Of a stretch of 35,724 bases of DNA, positions 22,584 to 29,804 are shown piece after piece. The stretch's first letter is position 1; each line of letters begins with the position of its first letter. A program made the translations under genes and the position numbers. The notes below the pieces were generated by a model, which was given only the letters and a program-made list of their open reading frames with translations, did not search any database and was not told the DNA's origin. The stretch is from Candidatus Ulvibacter alkanivorans (GTDB taxonomy: Bacteria; Bacteroidota; Bacteroidia; Flavobacteriales; Flavobacteriaceae). The stretch covers positions 1 through 35,724 of the forward strand of contig NZ_QOLC01000103.1 of the NCBI RefSeq assembly GCF_003333325.1. Reading direction: 5' to 3'.

Positions 22584-23930
22584 TTAGTCCTTCCCCCAAT
22601 CGATCCTACGAGAGGCGAACATGATGATGGCCAAGATTACAAACAATCCAATACTACCCACTAATAAGGCATAGTTTTCCAATTGTATGATCACGTAAAT
22701 AAAGCCATATAACGATGCCAGTGAGGCACAGACCAGCAGCGGAAATTTAAACCCTTTTAAAATAGCACGCGAATACACCGTTATTAGCAACAGCACCGAA
22801 CCACCTGCAATGATGTAGGCTTTTAAAAACGAACTGTGTTCTGAAATCGAAATGAGTAGTGTATAGAACATGACCAATGCCAATCCTATCATCACGTACT
22901 GAAAGGGATGTATGTAGATCTTGCTTACCAATTGTATAAGTAAAAAGACGAGTAGTGTGAGTCCAATGACCATAAATCCGTATTTAGCGCTTCGTTCACT
23001 TTTTTGGTATTCATCAACAGGAATGATGAGATTGGTGCCAAAGGCGAACTCGATCAAAGTCGGTAACTTCTCGTAAAAGACTTGCTCAAACTGCCTGTTT
23101 ATTTGCAACACTTGCCAAGAGGCCTTGAATCCATCTGCCGTAATTTCTTTGGTGTCATCTATGGGAAGGTAGTTGCCGTCAAAACTGGGGGAGTGCCAAT
23201 TGGAGGTCATAGAAGCAGTAGTTTCTTTACCAATAGGGATGAATTTTAGACTTTCACTCCCGTTGATGGTGAGGTCAAATGAAAAAACCAAGTCGGTCGT
23301 GGTTTCCATCGAGAGGTTTTGGATGGGCTCACTTTCTAAGGTGTTTAGATATTCACGATCGTATTTAGGGGTTAGTGATAGCGATTGTGAGTGCAATTGT
23401 ACCGCAGGGGCGCTTCGTATGCCCTTTAAATTAGAGGATCTAACAAGAACAGTGATCTTATCCCATAGAATGGCGTCAGGTGTAATGTCTTCTTCTGAAA
23501 GTGCTATCTTCGGAAAGGTTCCCTGTACTGAAATATCAGCAGTATACACGACCGATTCGTAGATGCTTCGATTCAAGGGTTTTGAAGCCACATTGGAAGC
23601 TATGTCGAGTGTGTCGGGGAACAGATATGCATACTTTATGCTGGTATTGGTCTCGGTGCGATAGGCTTTTGCTTGTTCGTCGAAGATTCGCTCTTCGGAA
23701 GTATGCTCGTATGGCACTTTAAGAATGGGGCCCGACAGTACTACTTCATTTCCCCATTTACTGTTGATCTCACGTACCACCTCGGTTTGTCGTAGGGACC
23801 GTTCGTTAATAAGGCTTTTTACAAACTCTAAAGGAATAAGTAGTACGATTAATAGTAATCCAACGATTAACATGCGCGCGGTGATCGAGTTTCGCAGCCA
23901 GTTTCCGAATTTGCTTCTTTTTTGTTCCAT
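22584..23930 (-). CDS. creD: Cell envelope integrity protein CreD
   Basis: This 448-residue inner-membrane protein has one N-terminal helix (about 19-36), a large periplasmic domain and a C-terminal cluster of five to six helices. Family motifs are SITARMLIVGLLLIVLLIPL, the REINSKWGNEVVLSGPILKVPY opening of the periplasmic part and YVMIGLALVMFYTLLLSISEH-like helices. In E. coli creD belongs to the CreBC regulon; in Bacteroidota it usually sits beside a small winged-helix regulator, as here. A perfect inverted repeat 39-57 bases upstream of its start also precedes the regulator operon, suggesting shared control. Confidence 0.93.
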   Translation of the reverse strand: MEQKRSKFGNWLRNSITARMLIVGLLLIVLLIPLEFVKSLINERSLRQTEVVREINSKWGNEVVLSGPILKVPYEHTSEERIFDEQAKAYRTETNTSIKYAYLFPDTLDIASNVASKPLNRSIYESVVYTADISVQGTFPKIALSEEDITPDAILWDKITVLVRSSNLKGIRSAPAVQLHSQSLSLTPKYDREYLNTLESEPIQNLSMETTTDLVFSFDLTINGSESLKFIPIGKETTASMTSNWHSPSFDGNYLPIDDTKEITADGFKASWQVLQINRQFEQVFYEKLPTLIEFAFGTNLIIPVDEYQKSERSAKYGFMVIGLTLLVFLLIQLVSKIYIHPFQYVMIGLALVMFYTLLISISEHSSFLKAYIIAGGSVLLLITVYSRAILKGFKFPLLVCASLASLYGFIYVIIQLENYALLVGSIGLFVILAIIMFASRRIDWGKD

Positions 23931-23968
23931 AAGTTGTAGTATTATCTAGTTAATTAATTATTTAAAAG

Positions 23969-23987
23969 TACTTTGTATTTCAAAGTA
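23969..23987. promoter_or_regulatory. Candidate operator upstream of creD
   Basis: TACTTTG-TATTT-CAAAGTA is a perfect 7-bp inverted repeat with a 5-base spacer, preceded by AAAAG. The same motif with a different spacer lies at 24935-24953 before the regulator operon. Confidence 0.6.
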
Positions 23988-24031
23988 TAAGATAAAAAAA
24001 ATAGGTCTATAGTGATAGGGTAGTAGTTTCC

Positions 24032-24322
24032 TTATTTTTTTATGAGTTTTTCCAGTGCTTGTATGTGTTTTGTAAATTCGGCCTTACCCACTTTTGTGGC
24101 ACTGTAACTGGTATTAGGCTTGCGACCAATGAATTGTTTTTCAACGAGCACATATCCGGCCTGTTCCAAGGCTTTAATGTGGCTTGCTAAATTACCGTCG
24201 GTGACCTCCAGTAATTCCTTTAAGCGATTAAAGTCGGCCGAATCATTGACCACGAGTATCGACATGATCCCGAGTCGTATTCGGTGATCAAAGAGTTTAT
24301 TAATGTTATCTATTATTCCCAC
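24032..24322 (-). CDS. Small winged-helix transcriptional regulator (HTH_34 type)
   Basis: This 96-residue regulator consists almost only of a winged helix. HRIRLGIMSILVVNDSADFN is followed by FNRLKELLEVTDGNLASHIKALEQAGYV (recognition helix) and the wing KQFIGRKPNTSYSATKVGKAEF. The start is the GTG at 24322, which overlaps the stop of the upstream membrane-protein gene (TAGTG); the longer frame has no support. Similar regulators pair with membrane proteins and creD in Bacteroidota. It is the best candidate to bind the two CAAAGTA inverted repeats. Confidence 0.88.
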   Translation of the reverse strand: MGIIDNINKLFDHRIRLGIMSILVVNDSADFNRLKELLEVTDGNLASHIKALEQAGYVLVEKQFIGRKPNTSYSATKVGKAEFTKHIQALEKLIKK

Positions 24323-24927
24323 TATATTTTTTTCTCCTGAAGGTACATCAAGCTTCCATAGATAATGTGCATTACGCCAAACCCGAAGATCCAAAACCAG
24401 AATCCGTAACCAGGGAGTGCCGCATTTATAAGTCCCGTAACTATTTCAATATATCCCAGATACTTTACATTTCCTATGGTGTATTTTGAAGCGTTTACGA
24501 GTGCTAGTCCGTAGAATATTAACATCAATGAAGCGGTGAGTCCATAGTGTTGGCTATTTAATTTTATTAAGATATAAATACCTCCGGTAACTAGCGGAAT
24601 TAAAAAATTAAGCAGTAATCGTTGGGTAGTAATGTCCCAAATTTTTACACGGTGCTTTTTTGCCTTTCGTGTAGTAAGTAGCCATGCGGTAACTACGCTT
24701 AGTACAGCCACTCCAACTAAAAGCGCGATCAACATTTTAAAGTTCCAGCTATGGAGAACTACATATTCGCCCTTGGGCAATAGGAAGAAATAGGCGATCA
24801 AGGCGCCAATGATCGCATAGCTGCCTGCAAATATTCCTGAGAGTCCGCTTAAAGAGATAAATCGAGACGATCGATTCATAAGCTCTTTGATCTCACTAAT
24901 GTCTTTTAGATAATCTTTTTCACTCAT
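24322..24927 (-). CDS. Integral membrane protein of the regulator operon
   Basis: This 201-residue protein starts at the ATG at 24927 (MSEKDYLKDISEIKELMNRS). A cytoplasmic N-terminal helix is followed by about six membrane helices, ending GVMHIIYGSLMYLQEKKI. No enzymatic motif is visible. The gene is the first of a two-gene operon with the winged-helix regulator, whose start overlaps its stop by one base. This suggests a membrane sensor or a partner of the regulator, but that is inference. Confidence 0.8.
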   Translation of the reverse strand: MSEKDYLKDISEIKELMNRSSRFISLSGLSGIFAGSYAIIGALIAYFFLLPKGEYVVLHSWNFKMLIALLVGVAVLSVVTAWLLTTRKAKKHRVKIWDITTQRLLLNFLIPLVTGGIYILIKLNSQHYGLTASLMLIFYGLALVNASKYTIGNVKYLGYIEIVTGLINAALPGYGFWFWIFGFGVMHIIYGSLMYLQEKKI

Positions 24928-24934
24928 TTTAAAG

Positions 24935-24953
24935 TACTTTGAAAAACAAAGTA
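24935..24953. promoter_or_regulatory. Candidate operator upstream of the regulator operon
   Basis: TACTTTG-AAAAA-CAAAGTA, the same inverted repeat as at 23969-23987, lies 8-26 bases before the ATG at 24927. In both places the preceding bases are AAAG, so AAAGTACTTTG also forms a palindrome. Confidence 0.6.
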
Positions 24954-25000
24954 ATATTATTCTTAGCAATATACAAAACCTTGTCTTGTTAATTTTATCT

Positions 25001-25078
25001 AAAAACAGGAAAAACCCTCTTTTAAAAAGGGGAAAAACCCTGTTGACTTCATAGCTTACTTTTTTGATCTTTACATCA
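25001..25078 (+). promoter_or_regulatory. Promoter region of small-RNA-like unit A with direct-repeat sites
   Basis: GGAAAAACCCT occurs at 25008-25018 and again at 25031-25041, exactly 23 bp apart. The second copy is followed by TTG (25043-25045), 20 bases, and GATCTTTA (25066-25073), a weak -7 box. The arrangement of two sites abutting a -33 element suggests an activator-dependent promoter. Confidence 0.5.
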
Positions 25079-25166
25079 TACTACTAAGTGCTTGTAGATT
25101 AATTGGGGAGTTAATTAAAGCATCAAGTATAAAAGGGTCATCGTTACGATGGCCCTTTTTTTATTT
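25079..25166 (+). ncRNA. Putative structured small RNA, unit A
   Basis: No ORF with a plausible start is present. A TGCTT...TTAATT / AATTAAAGCA stem around GGGGAGTT is followed by a strong terminator hairpin: AAAGGGTCATCG with CGATGGCCCTTT, then T-rich sequence. The core GGGAGTTAAT-AAAGC and the terminator recur in unit B about 170-185 bp downstream. The transcription start near 25079 is inferred from the promoter; the RNA itself is a prediction. Confidence 0.5.
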
Positions 25167-25185
25167 AAAGTACTTGACAGAAATG

Positions 25186-25263
25186 AAAAAGAGGAAAAAC
25201 CCTATGCTAATTTCAGGGGTTTACCTCTTGATTGCAGTTGCGGTTTATCGCATCTTTACAGTG
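25186..25263 (+). promoter_or_regulatory. Promoter region of small-RNA-like unit B
   Basis: This region aligns without gaps to 25001-25078 at an offset of 185. The first site AAAAAGAGGAAAAACCCT differs by one base, the second site is degenerate (GGGGTTTACCT at 25216), TTGA is kept, and ATCTTTACA is identical (25252-25260). Confidence 0.5.
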
Positions 25264-25346
25264 CCTTTATTATTTAGGGAGTTAATAAAGCGATTATGTA
25301 AGGGGGTTGCTCGTAGTCGGGTGACCCTTCTTATTTTAGAAAGAAT
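25264..25346 (+). ncRNA. Putative structured small RNA, unit B
   Basis: Shares AGGGAGTTAATAAAGC with unit A and ends in a G-U-rich hairpin GGTTGCTCG/CGGGTGACC followed by CTTCTTATTTT. It is 14 bases shorter than unit A between the -7 box and the core. A 61-codon frame crosses it but starts before the promoter and is probably not translated. Confidence 0.45.
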
Positions 25347-25377
25347 TTATTTGTTTTAGCCAACTATAGAGAATAGG

Positions 25378-25410
25378 AGCCCTGCTAGGTAGACTTAGCA
25401 GGGCTTTTAT
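25378..25410 (+). terminator. Intrinsic terminator before the DUF1801 gene
   Basis: AGCCCTGCTA pairs with TAGCAGGGCT around GGTAGACT and is followed by TTTTA. It probably stops read-through from the two small-RNA-like units. Confidence 0.8.
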
Positions 25411-25436
25411 GTACAATGATTTTGTATTTTGCAACT

Positions 25437-25796
25437 ATGAAGCCAGCTGAAAAATATATAGTAGATCAACCGGAACCATTTAGGTCAATGTTGCTTCAAT
25501 CGCAAGTATTGGTGGAGCATACACTTCCTCAATCGACGTTGCAATTCAAATGGAGTCTTCCTATGTACTTTGTTGGTAAAGCCCCTATCTGCTATTTTAA
25601 TGTAACCAAAGGTTATTTCGATCTTTGTTTTTGGGTTCGCGAGCCATGGAAAGTGCACTTAGATATACTTGTTTCTGAAAATCGGAAATTTGTGAAATCG
25701 CTACGCTATTATCATCCAGATGAAATAAATGCCAACCACGTTATAGCATGTATAGAGGAAGCGTTTAGAACTCGTAAACCCGGATTTACAGCGTAA
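25437..25796 (+). CDS. DUF1801 domain-containing protein
   Basis: This 119-residue protein starts at the ATG at 25437 (MKPAEKYIVDQPEPFRSMLL). The DUF1801/YdhG-like layout shows in the short helix pair, then LQFKWSLPMYFVGKAPICYFNVTKGYFDLCF and a C-terminal helical tail. The function is unknown. It overlaps the convergent kdsA gene by 11 bp at the 3' ends. Confidence 0.85.
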   Translation: MKPAEKYIVDQPEPFRSMLLQSQVLVEHTLPQSTLQFKWSLPMYFVGKAPICYFNVTKGYFDLCFWVREPWKVHLDILVSENRKFVKSLRYYHPDEINANHVIACIEEAFRTRKPGFTA

Positions 25797-26604
25797 CGAT
25801 GGTTTGTCGAATCGCGACCAGATCGGTTAACAGTTTTTCCAGTTTCGACAGGTCTAGCATATTAGCACCGTCACTTTTGGCGTTGGCAGGATCGAAATGT
25901 GTTTCTATAAACAAACCATCTACGCCCACAGCGATCCCTGCACGGGCAATGGTCGAGATCATATCCGGTCGTCCGCCGGTGACCCCTACGCTTTGGTTGG
26001 GTTGTTGCAAACTATGGGTCACATCTAAGACCGTTGGTGCATATTGTTGCATGGTTGGAATACCTCTAAAATCAACGATCATATCTTGATAGCCAAACAT
26101 GGTGCCTCGATCGGTAACCATAACTTGCTCGTTGTTACAATCGGTTACTTTGGTGACGGCGTGTTGCATGCTCTCCGGACTCATAAATTGTCCTTTTTTT
26201 AAGTTGACCACCTTTCCTGTTTCGGCGGCGGCGACCACCAATTCGGTTTGGCGTACTAAGAATGCCGGAATTTGAAGCACGTCTACATATTCGGCTGCCA
26301 TGGCAGCGTCGCTACTTTCGTGTATATCGGTCACGGTAGGTACATCGAAGGTCTCTGAAACCTTGCGAAGGATTTGCAGCGCCTTTTTATCTCCAATTCC
26401 GGTGAAACTGTCGATGCGACTGCGATTGGCTTTTCTAAAACTACCTTTGAACACATAGGGGATTTGAAGTTTTTGTGTGATCTCCACCACTTTCTCGGCA
26501 ATTCGCAATGCCATATCTTCACCTTCGATGGCACAAGGACCTGCTAATAGGAAGAAGTTGTTGCTGTTGGTGTGTTTTAACTTCGGAATGCGTTCTAGTT
26601 TCAT
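25786..26604 (-). CDS. kdsA: 3-deoxy-8-phosphooctulonate synthase
   Basis: KdsA condenses phosphoenolpyruvate with arabinose 5-phosphate to give KDO-8-phosphate for the lipopolysaccharide inner core. It is a 272-residue TIM barrel with KGSFRKANRSR, VTDIHES, LKKGQFMSPESM, VTDRGTMFGY and GVDGLFIETHFDPANAKSDG. The early motif LLAGPCAIEGED carries Cys24, as in the metal-dependent class (Aquifex type) rather than the Asn of the metal-free E. coli enzyme. A good -7 box (TATCTTTG, 26627-26620 minus) lies upstream. Confidence 0.96.
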   Translation of the reverse strand: MKLERIPKLKHTNSNNFFLLAGPCAIEGEDMALRIAEKVVEITQKLQIPYVFKGSFRKANRSRIDSFTGIGDKKALQILRKVSETFDVPTVTDIHESSDAAMAAEYVDVLQIPAFLVRQTELVVAAAETGKVVNLKKGQFMSPESMQHAVTKVTDCNNEQVMVTDRGTMFGYQDMIVDFRGIPTMQQYAPTVLDVTHSLQQPNQSVGVTGGRPDMISTIARAGIAVGVDGLFIETHFDPANAKSDGANMLDLSKLEKLLTDLVAIRQTIVTL

Positions 26605-26619
26605 AGTATGAATTTAGGG

Positions 26620-26627
26620 CAAAGATA
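26620..26627 (-). promoter_or_regulatory. -7 promoter element of kdsA
   Basis: TATCTTTG on the minus strand matches TAnnTTTG exactly and lies 16 bases before the kdsA ATG. No TTG box is evident at the usual distance. Confidence 0.55.
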
Positions 26628-26680
26628 CGCTTTTGACAGCAAAAAAACAGCCTACCGTCATTCATGAAATTTACGAGCGA

Positions 26681-26799
26681 GTTGCGTTAGCGACCTGCCT
26701 GCCGGCAGGCAGGTAGTAGCGGCATTCTCTTGCTGGCGCGGTTTCAAGCCCGGAAGAGATATAGGCGATAGCGCGACCCGCCGCAGGTGGGGAACGCCC
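26681..26799 (+). repeat. Dispersed structured repeat, copy C
   Basis: Third copy of the element, in the divergent kdsA/typA gap. It has GCGTT (26684-26688) facing AACGC (26793-26797), the full palindrome CCTGCCTGCCGGCAGGCAGG, CTCTT/AAGAG, and a distal stem CCCGCC/GGTGGG (26777-26791) kept by a G-U pair. With copies A and B the stems change together while AGAGATA-AGC stays constant. Confidence 0.75.
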
Positions 26800-26845
26800 A
26801 AAAAATTATAATAGCTGTATATGGTGGTAATTGATTAATAAACAC

Positions 26846-26853
26846 TACTTTTG
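26846..26853 (+). promoter_or_regulatory. -7 promoter element of typA
   Basis: TACTTTTG matches TAnnTTTG and is followed by GCGCCGCC; it lies 26 bases before the typA ATG. No TTG box was found at 17-23 bases upstream. Confidence 0.55.
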
Positions 26854-26878
26854 CGCCGCCTTAAAATAGAGCACAACT

Positions 26879-28675
26879 ATGACTATTAAAAACATAGCAA
26901 TTATCGCACACGTTGACCACGGTAAAACGACCTTGGTAGATAAGATCATGCATCATTGTAGTTTATTTCGTGAGAACGAAAATACCGGAGAGCTTATTCT
27001 CGACAACAATGACCTAGAGCGTGAGCGCGGCATTACCATTACCTCTAAGAATGTTTCGGTGGTGTACAAGGATACGAAGATCAATATTATAGATACGCCC
27101 GGTCACGCCGATTTTGGTGGAGAAGTAGAGCGGGTATTGAACATGGCAGACGGCGTATTACTTTTGGTAGATGCCTTTGAAGGGCCCATGCCACAAACGC
27201 GTTTTGTACTGCAAAAAGCCATCGACCTAGGGTTGAAACCTTGTGTGGTGGTAAATAAAGTAGACAAGGAGAATTGTACTCCCGATGAGGTACACGAGGC
27301 TGTTTTCGACCTTATGTTCGAATTGGGTGCCGAAGAATGGCAGTTAGACTTTCCGGCCGTATATGGTTCGGCAAAGAACAATTGGATGAGCGATGACTGG
27401 CAGAATGAAACCGATTCTATCGAACCTTTGTTAGACATGGTATTGGAGCACATTCCATCGCCTAAGATCGAAGAAGGCAGTACGCAGCTCTTAATCACTT
27501 CGTTGGACTATTCTTCGTTCACCGGACGAATCGCCATTGGAAGACTACAGCGTGGTACACTAAAAGAGAACATGCAAGTGTCCTTGGTAAAGCGTGATGG
27601 TACCATCATGAAATCTCGTATTAAAGAATTACACACTTTTGAAGGGTTAGGGCGACTTAAAGTTACCGAAGCCCAAGCAGGAGACATCGTTGCCTTGGTT
27701 GGTTTAGAAGGATTTGAAATTGGTGATACGGTTGCCGATCTCGAGAATCCGGAGGCTCTAAAGACCATTGCAATAGACGAACCTACGATGAGTATGTTGT
27801 TTACGATCAACGATTCTCCTTTCTTCGGAAAAGATGGGAAGTTCGTAACCTCAAGACACATCAAAGAACGTTTAGAACGCGAATTGGAAAAGAACTTAGC
27901 GCTTCGAGTAGAACCAACAGACAGCGCCGATAAATTTATGGTGTTTGGTCGTGGGGTATTACACCTTTCGGTTTTGATCGAGACCATGCGTCGCGAAGGT
28001 TACGAGTTGCAAATCGGTCAGCCACAAGTGATCATCAAAGAGATCGATGGTGTAAAATGTGAGCCGGTAGAGGAGCTTACCATCGATTTGCCTGAGAACG
28101 TTAGTGGACGTGCCATCGATATGGTGACCCTTCGAAAAGGAGAAATGTTGAGTATGGAAGGGAAAGGAGAACGAATGATCTGTCGATTTAACATTCCGTC
28201 GCGAGGTATTATTGGGTTGCGTAATCAATTATTGACCGCTACGGCAGGTGAAGCGATCATGACACACCGATTCTTAGAATACCAACCGTTAAAAGGTGGT
28301 ATCCCTGAGCGATTGAACGGAAGTTTGGTATCTATGGAAAATGGATCGGCCATTCCTTACTCAATTGATAAATTACAGGATAGAGGTAGGTTCTTTGTAC
28401 ATCCTAATGAGGATATTTACGAAGGACAGGTTATTGGTGAGAATTCGCGTCAAGATGATATGACCGTAAACATTACCAAGACCAAAAAATTGTCTAACGT
28501 ACGTTCGTCGGGTGCCGACGATAAGGCCAAGATCGTTCCTGCGATCAAATTCTCGTTGGAAGAAGCATTAGAATACATACAAAAAGATGAGTATGTTGAG
28601 GTAACTCCAAATCACTTACGACTGCGTAAAATCTACTTAAAAGAAGTGGACCGTAAACGCAACAAGATCGTTTAA
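26879..28675 (+). CDS. typA: Translational GTPase TypA/BipA
   Basis: This 598-residue GTPase of the elongation-factor family binds the ribosome and supports 50S assembly and growth under stress or cold. The G domain shows IIAHVDHGKTTLVDKIM (G1), RERGITIT (G2), DTPGHADFGGEV (G3) and VVNKVDKE (G4). Domains II, III and V follow, and the BipA-specific C-terminal part includes GIIGLRNQLLTATAGEAIM and RSSGADDKAKI. The length is normal. An intrinsic terminator follows, so it is transcribed alone. Confidence 0.98.
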   Translation: MTIKNIAIIAHVDHGKTTLVDKIMHHCSLFRENENTGELILDNNDLERERGITITSKNVSVVYKDTKINIIDTPGHADFGGEVERVLNMADGVLLLVDAFEGPMPQTRFVLQKAIDLGLKPCVVVNKVDKENCTPDEVHEAVFDLMFELGAEEWQLDFPAVYGSAKNNWMSDDWQNETDSIEPLLDMVLEHIPSPKIEEGSTQLLITSLDYSSFTGRIAIGRLQRGTLKENMQVSLVKRDGTIMKSRIKELHTFEGLGRLKVTEAQAGDIVALVGLEGFEIGDTVADLENPEALKTIAIDEPTMSMLFTINDSPFFGKDGKFVTSRHIKERLERELEKNLALRVEPTDSADKFMVFGRGVLHLSVLIETMRREGYELQIGQPQVIIKEIDGVKCEPVEELTIDLPENVSGRAIDMVTLRKGEMLSMEGKGERMICRFNIPSRGIIGLRNQLLTATAGEAIMTHRFLEYQPLKGGIPERLNGSLVSMENGSAIPYSIDKLQDRGRFFVHPNEDIYEGQVIGENSRQDDMTVNITKTKKLSNVRSSGADDKAKIVPAIKFSLEEALEYIQKDEYVEVTPNHLRLRKIYLKEVDRKRNKIV

Positions 28676-28698
28676 GTTACCGTAATTATAAAAATAGG

Positions 28699-28728
28699 AA
28701 AGGCCGAAACATTGTTTCGGCCTTTTGC
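28699..28728 (+). terminator. Intrinsic terminator after typA
   Basis: AAAGGCCGAAAC (28699-28710) pairs with GTTTCGGCCTTT (28714-28725) around ATT and runs into more Ts. Confidence 0.88.
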
Positions 28729-28802
28729 ATTGGTAGCCGTATGCAATATGATTTAAAAATAGTAGTTTTACGCTACGAATACCAACCAACGCGTACAACT
28801 GT

Positions 28803-29804
28803 TTGAAACGAACACCTAACAAATCGGAAGCCACTTATAAGGCAATTCGCTATACCGCCAATCACAAAGACGAATGGGATGCCTTTGTGGCTACGGCCAA
28901 GAACGCTACCTTTTTATTTCAGCGCGATTTTATGGACTATCATAGCGATCGGTTCGAGGATCATTCGGTGATGGTGTATAAGGATGACGCCTTGTATGCC
29001 GTACTACCGGCCAATATTCGTAATGATGCACTTTATTCGCACCAAGGGCTTACCTATGGAAGTTTTGTACTACAAGAAAAGGCCAAACTGTTATATGCAT
29101 TGGAAGCGTTTAAGACGATGCTTCAGTTTCTCTCTGAAAACAAAATTACTAGCCTTGAGATCAAGGTGATCCCAACCTTTTATAATAAACTTCCGGCAGA
29201 CGAATTAGTGTACTTTTTGTACAAAGCGGAAGCCCAGCTCATTAAACGAGATGTGCTAATGGTGATCGATTACGATCACCAGTTGCGCTTTCAAAAGAAT
29301 AGAAGAGAGGGGATCAACAAAGCAAAACGCAATGGATTAACGGTTAGGGTAGATTCTAACTTTGAAGGATTTTGGAATGAGATCTTGATCCCAAACCTCA
29401 ATAAGAAGCACGGTATTGATCCGGTACATAGTTTGGATGAGATCAAAATGCTCGCGAAGCGATTTCCGAAGCAAATACAGCAAGTAAATGTATATAAAGG
29501 TGATACATTGGTGGCCGGGACCACTGTTTTTTTAACCCATACGACCATTCACCCACAATACGTTTCTGGGAATGTAGATAAGAATAGCTTCGGAAGTTTA
29601 GACCTGGCTTACGACTTTATTATAAATCACTTTAAAGAGGACAAACGTTACTTCGATTTTAATATCTCGAGTGAAGAAGACGGCAAGGTTTTGAATACCG
29701 GTTTGATCTTTTGGAAAGAGAGTTGTGGTGCGCGTGCTTTTACTGCAGACAACTATTTAATAGAAACAGCATCTTACAATAAACTTAGCTTGCAACTTAA
29801 ATGA
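28803..29804 (+). CDS. GNAT/FemAB-like acyltransferase of the polysaccharide cluster
   Basis: This 333-residue protein resembles FemAB/GNAT-fold transferases. The N-terminal DEWDAFVATAKNATFLFQRDFMDYHSDRF is followed by the central LRFQKNRREGINKAKRNGL helix and the late HPQYVSGNVDKNSFGSLDLAYDF segment that forms the acyl-CoA site in this group. It starts with TTG at 28803, as no upstream ATG fits. The stop overlaps the aminotransferase start by 4 bp (ATGA). It may acylate the amino group made by that aminotransferase, which is inference from position. Confidence 0.75.
   Translation: MKRTPNKSEATYKAIRYTANHKDEWDAFVATAKNATFLFQRDFMDYHSDRFEDHSVMVYKDDALYAVLPANIRNDALYSHQGLTYGSFVLQEKAKLLYALEAFKTMLQFLSENKITSLEIKVIPTFYNKLPADELVYFLYKAEAQLIKRDVLMVIDYDHQLRFQKNRREGINKAKRNGLTVRVDSNFEGFWNEILIPNLNKKHGIDPVHSLDEIKMLAKRFPKQIQQVNVYKGDTLVAGTTVFLTHTTIHPQYVSGNVDKNSFGSLDLAYDFIINHFKEDKRYFDFNISSEEDGKVLNTGLIFWKESCGARAFTADNYLIETASYNKLSLQLK

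Noticed and set aside
24323..24394. N-terminal extension of the winged-helix regulator
   Set aside because: It overlaps the end of the membrane-protein gene in another frame; the GTG in the TAGTG overlap gives a normal-length regulator.
25174..25359. 61-codon plus-strand ORF
   Set aside because: It starts at a TTG before the unit B promoter and crosses its hairpins; the nucleotide-level similarity to the non-coding unit A explains the sequence better.
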